Origin: a virus
IMG/VR virus record: IMGVR_UViG_3300010399_000021
Location: 1 to 39,016 of that record
Direction: 5' to 3' (one strand)
Length of the DNA stretch: 39,016 nt
How positions within the stretch are numbered: position 1 is the stretch's first letter; each line of letters starts with the position of its first letter. Below the pieces are notes generated by a model. That model worked only from the letters and a program-made list of their open reading frames with translations. It made no database searches and was not told where the DNA came from. Shown piece by piece: positions 36,043 through 39,016 of this stretch. The position numbers and the translations under genes were made by a program.

Positions 36043-37067
36043 CGCGAAAGCTAGTCGATTACACTTCCAACTACTTCAGCTCGCCGGCGCTAGCCACTCT
36101 CAAGGCTGCCGTCGCTAACATTGGTAGCGTACCTATGTGGGTACCGATCATAGGATCATCCACCACCGAAGGCGGCAACGCACTTACGCGCGAAAAGCGG
36201 TACCTATCCCGATTGGAGAAGGAATATCAGCTACGCTTCGCGCCAAACGGCCGCGGTGGGATTTGGGTTAGAGCCTCAGATTGGGGTACCACAGGCACGA
36301 CAAGCATTGTTAGCAAGGGGCTAGGCAATCGGTCTCGGTCGCTCGCGCAGGACGCCACCACTAGTTTCACCTATGGCCCGGCCAGTGGGTACACGATCAG
36401 TTTTGCCGAGGGGAACAACGCTCAACCGTTCACCGTCCAGATTGACGCTCTTACCCCGGTCACCGTCACGCCGGCAACCTCTGGTGCCACACGGTATACA
36501 GGCAAAGTCTACGTCGACGCGTTGACCCGTGCCCGTCACACGATCAAGATCACCGCCGACAACCCTTGCATCATCAACGGTGCTTACATCCACGACGGGG
36601 ACGCCACTGCCGGGATCCACTTCATTAACGGCGGATTGGGCGGCACCTTTGCTAATAGTTTTACCGATGCCAGCATCTACGAGCAAATCGGAGCGTTTCA
36701 AGCACCGATGGTTGGCATAATGATCGGTTCAAACGACTACAACGCAGACGTAGTGCCAGCGACTTATAAGAGCAACGTGGCAGGCATGATTGACCTAATA
36801 GACTCTGTTACAACTGCTTCTATCGTGCTCATCCACTCATACCGTCGCTTCGATACTTCCGACCCAGCATATCCCTGGGCAGATTACGGCAGCAAGTTGG
36901 CCGAACTTGCTGCCGAGCGGTACAATGTTTTTTATCTGGATATCTCAGCCGAATATCCTGCGAACCAGGGGGTAGATAGTCTAAATCTCATTGATACAGA
37001 CGGTATTCATCAGACCGACACAGGCCATGAGTACATGGAGTTGTTGCTGGCAAATGGCGTGAAATAG
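36039..37067 (+). CDS. SGNH/GDSL-type esterase, probable tail-associated deacetylase (342 aa)
   Basis: Hydrolyses ester bonds, often removing acetyl groups from surface polysaccharides. Block I is VPIIGSSTTEGG with nucleophile Ser41 (GSS in place of GDS), block III is MIGSNDYN (Gly230, Asn232, Asp233), and the catalytic pair is DGIHQTDTGH with Asp321/His324. A beta-rich insert at about 110-190 (GYTISFAEGNNAQPFTVQID) may be a carbohydrate-binding module. All catalytic residues are present. Confidence 0.8.
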   Translation: MTRKLVDYTSNYFSSPALATLKAAVANIGSVPMWVPIIGSSTTEGGNALTREKRYLSRLEKEYQLRFAPNGRGGIWVRASDWGTTGTTSIVSKGLGNRSRSLAQDATTSFTYGPASGYTISFAEGNNAQPFTVQIDALTPVTVTPATSGATRYTGKVYVDALTRARHTIKITADNPCIINGAYIHDGDATAGIHFINGGLGGTFANSFTDASIYEQIGAFQAPMVGIMIGSNDYNADVVPATYKSNVAGMIDLIDSVTTASIVLIHSYRRFDTSDPAYPWADYGSKLAELAAERYNVFYLDISAEYPANQGVDSLNLIDTDGIHQTDTGHEYMELLLANGVK

Positions 37068-37109
37068 CTCGTGAATCTAACAGGTTGATTTACCCCGAAC
37101 TAATTAAGG

Positions 37110-37139
37110 TGGTATAATAAGGGCAACTTGGGGTTGGTG
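37110..37139 (+). promoter_or_regulatory. Late-type promoter with conserved initial transcript
   Basis: Extended -10 TGGTATAAT (37110-37118), 6 bp, then AACTTGGGGTTGGTG (37125-37139), identical in layout to the divergent pair at 6951/7001. Drives adaptor and tail genes across the circular join. Confidence 0.8.
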
Positions 37140-37150
37140 TAAGTTGTGTT

Positions 37151-37801
37151 TTGGCTTACAACTTACTTGATCTCACAACAAACGTACAGGATGACCTAAA
37201 AGACACGTCTTTTTCTGCAACCCGAATTAGGCGGTATCTTAATCATGGCCAGAGTATGGTCTTCAATACGCACGACTTTAAGTTTTGCGAGAAGTCCGTT
37301 TCGGGCACCCTAACTGTGGGTGAGTTCACCTACGAACAGCAAGATGACCACCAAGCTACAATAGGCGGGGTATTAATTGACCCAGACAATGGCAACCAGT
37401 TTGTACTAGACGAAGATAGTTACGTACCTCATAGAGACTTCTTTGACGCCAACCCAGACCCTTCTACTTATGACAATGGTATGCCTTCCCAGTGGACTGA
37501 GTTTGGCGACCAACTTTATTTCAACCGACCCGCAGATAAGCTCTACGTTTTCAAACAACATTACTTTAGAAACCCTACAATACTCAGCGCAGATACAGAC
37601 GTCCCAGATGTACCGGAGACTTTCAGAGAGCTCTTAGAACTTTGGGCAGACTACAGAGGCGAGAAGTATCGTGGCAACCACGATATAGCTGCAACATATA
37701 AACAAGAGTTTGAAGACGAACTCGAAAATATGGCGATCAAGTACTCGCCGGTTACGGGTATGGGGCCAACAATCGCCCGGCAAACCCGAAAGAGGGCATA
37801 A
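37151..37801 (+). CDS. Head-tail adaptor protein (216 aa)
   Basis: TTG start (no ATG in frame) 26 nt after the expected transcript start. Sequence LLDLTTNVQDDLKDTSFSAT, then RRYLNHGQSMVFNTHDFKFC, FTYEQQDDHQATIGGVLIDP, and a C-terminal helical part TFRELLELWADYRGEKYRGN. This matches short adaptor/connector proteins (P22 gp4-like or similar) that join portal and tail. Its TAATG overlap with the large tail gene supports this. Confidence 0.7.
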   Translation: MAYNLLDLTTNVQDDLKDTSFSATRIRRYLNHGQSMVFNTHDFKFCEKSVSGTLTVGEFTYEQQDDHQATIGGVLIDPDNGNQFVLDEDSYVPHRDFFDANPDPSTYDNGMPSQWTEFGDQLYFNRPADKLYVFKQHYFRNPTILSADTDVPDVPETFRELLELWADYRGEKYRGNHDIAATYKQEFEDELENMAIKYSPVTGMGPTIARQTRKRA

Positions 37802-39016
37802 TGCGCCGGTCACGAGTCAGACAATCTGTGCCGGTTCCGCAGATTTCAACCCAGAAGGCACAAACTAAAGACTTTGCTTTTAAAAAAGGTTTGTTCACCA
37901 ACGTCTCCAACGACGATATGCAACCAGAATATTGGCGTTACATTACCGACGCCCGCGAGATTTCAATAGGCAAGTGGGAAACACGCAAAGGAAATGATTT
38001 CTTCAGTGTTCCCATTGGTGAGGCGGTAAACGTACAACAAAACTCCACAGCGGGGGCTGGTGACGTGGTGTTCAGTACCACTAAATATGCCGCTATGAAG
38101 CTCACGGCGGCCTCTACGGGGTGTTTGAGCGCAATTGAGGTGAACATCAAGAACGACGCAGACGCTACGGGCACAGTTGTCGTGGCGCTTTATTCTGATG
38201 TCACCAACGCGCCCGGTACAGAGATTGCAAGGGCTACTATTTCGTCTTCTTCCGTTACAAGCTCCTACCAATACCTAAAAGCTCGGTTTATCTCTTGCCC
38301 CGACATAACGAACACTACGGTTTATTGGGTGGTTGTTTTCTCCCAGTCTGGTACTGGTGAGTATAAAATAAGCACCACCACCAACACGACGGCGGCTGCT
38401 ACGTCACTCAACTCAGGTTTGAGCTGGACAACTCAGTCCTACAGTCTGAACGTTAAACTGTCTACAGCCACTGCCGGAGGTGTTAAGGGTAACATTCGTG
38501 TAAAACGCCCCAATGGAACGTTTTACACCTTTTTTGCACATGGCTCTAATCTCTATTCTGTAAACGAAGCCACCGGGGCGACTACAAGTGTTGATAGTGG
38601 GCTGAATGTCTCCGCTACGTACTGTCGGTTCGCATTTGTAAACGATATTCTCTACTACGTCACTGGATTACAGAAACCCCGTAAGTACGACTTCACCTCC
38701 TCGAGCGAGGTAGTAGGGGCACCGGAGATTGCGTCTAGCGTAATCGAGCATAAGGGTATTCTCTTTTATCTCTCTGCGCTCGACCCAACAAAGATGTACT
38801 ACTCGAACTTTGCTGCCTACGATACCTTCACTAGTACTGACTTTATCTACGTACCCGCCCCTAAAACTGGCGACCCTGCTGTGGCTTTTGCGAAGCTGAA
38901 CGGTAACTTATACATTGGCACGCGGAACAATAAGTACATTTTGTACGGTAGTGAAAACGCCACCTTCAGGTTGGATGAGGCTCCTGGGCAAAAGGGTACA
39001 TTCACCCAAGAATCAT
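37801..39016 (+). CDS. Tail/virion structural protein, N-terminal part (continues at 1)
   Basis: Begins MRRSRVRQSVPVPQ at a TAATG overlap with the adaptor gene and runs off the window in frame; joining to base 124 (after removing the repeat) gives about 656 aa ending at 878. The N-terminal 60 residues are basic and polar (FKKGLFTNVSNDDMQPEYWR). A jelly-roll-like insert follows (AMKLTAASTGCLSAIEVNIK ... YWVVVFSQSG), then beta-propeller-like blades (FYTFFAHGSNLYSVNEATGA, FAFVNDILYYVTG). Likely a tail hub or DNA-stabilisation protein. Confidence 0.8.
   Translation, partial: MRRSRVRQSVPVPQISTQKAQTKDFAFKKGLFTNVSNDDMQPEYWRYITDAREISIGKWETRKGNDFFSVPIGEAVNVQQNSTAGAGDVVFSTTKYAAMKLTAASTGCLSAIEVNIKNDADATGTVVVALYSDVTNAPGTEIARATISSSSVTSSYQYLKARFISCPDITNTTVYWVVVFSQSGTGEYKISTTTNTTAAATSLNSGLSWTTQSYSLNVKLSTATAGGVKGNIRVKRPNGTFYTFFAHGSNLYSVNEATGATTSVDSGLNVSATYCRFAFVNDILYYVTGLQKPRKYDFTSSSEVVGAPEIASSVIEHKGILFYLSALDPTKMYYSNFAAYDTFTSTDFIYVPAPKTGDPAVAFAKLNGNLYIGTRNNKYILYGSENATFRLDEAPGQKGTFTQES
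38894..39016. repeat. Terminal direct repeat, right copy
   Basis: Identical to 1-123. Overlaps the coding sequence that continues into 124-878, so it marks the circular join. Confidence 0.95.

Noticed and set aside
1-39016. Alternative genetic code (TGA recoded), as in some Patescibacteria
   Set aside because: Many genes end in TGA within tight ATGA/GTGA overlaps and none needs TGA readthrough.
1-39016. CRISPR arrays, rRNA, insertion sequences
   Set aside because: No regularly spaced repeats, no rRNA-like sequence and no transposase or terminal inverted repeats with target duplications were seen.

Overview
The window is a complete, circular tailed-phage genome. Its last 123 bases (38894-39016) repeat its first 123 (1-123), so the unit genome is about 38,893 bp and one virion gene runs across the join. 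The standard genetic code holds. There is no tape-measure gene, but there are a P22-type packaging pair, portal, scaffold, HK97-fold capsid, adaptor and two Ala/Gly/Gln-rich ejection-type proteins, so a short-tailed (podovirus-like) phage is the best reading. An integrase next to a tRNA-derived attP makes it temperate or integrative. The host cannot be read directly. The HicB/HicA pair and the lysozyme-like wall hydrolase resemble versions I associate with Patescibacteria, especially Saccharibacteria; this is inference at moderate confidence.

Layout. 37801-39016 joined to 1-2250 holds tail/receptor proteins, including three tandem paralogues. 2368-3030 is a HicB-HicA-like toxin-antitoxin pair with its own promoter and terminator. 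3161-4132 encodes two exported or membrane proteins. 4080-6901, the only minus-strand operon, encodes two ejection-type proteins. 7001-9650 is a C1q-like protein plus the lysis cassette (XhlA-like, amidase endolysin, two small holin-like proteins). 9705-10195 is a winged-helix protein and a probable origin (DnaA box, two iterons, AT-rich DNA). 10351-11406 is the integrase and attP, whose core is the 3' half of a tRNA-Gln(CUG). 11600-23507 is a long cassette of small co-oriented genes (lytic transglycosylase-like, HNH, ERF annealing protein, methyltransferase, many unknowns) interrupted by large structured RNA regions. 23564-25391 holds terminators, promoters and early small genes. 25391-37801 is packaging and morphogenesis: TerS, TerL, portal, scaffold, capsid, fibre/LamG/SGNH proteins and adaptor.

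Three items stand out. (1) Two parallel RNA modules (12376-12759 and 18367-18698) each consist of a long inverted-repeat hairpin followed by a tRNA-like fold. In both folds the T-loop is interrupted by a 70-80 nt insert that begins with the same 12-nt motif. (2) Three virion/lysis promoters share an extended -10 box, exactly 6 bp, and then an identical initially transcribed sequence (AACTTGGGGTT(T)GGTG), one on the minus strand and two on the plus. (3) Several transcripts have structured leaders, including a helix that buries the portal start codon. Genes are tightly packed with ATGA/TAATG overlaps, so transcription is probably in a few long operons with translational coupling.
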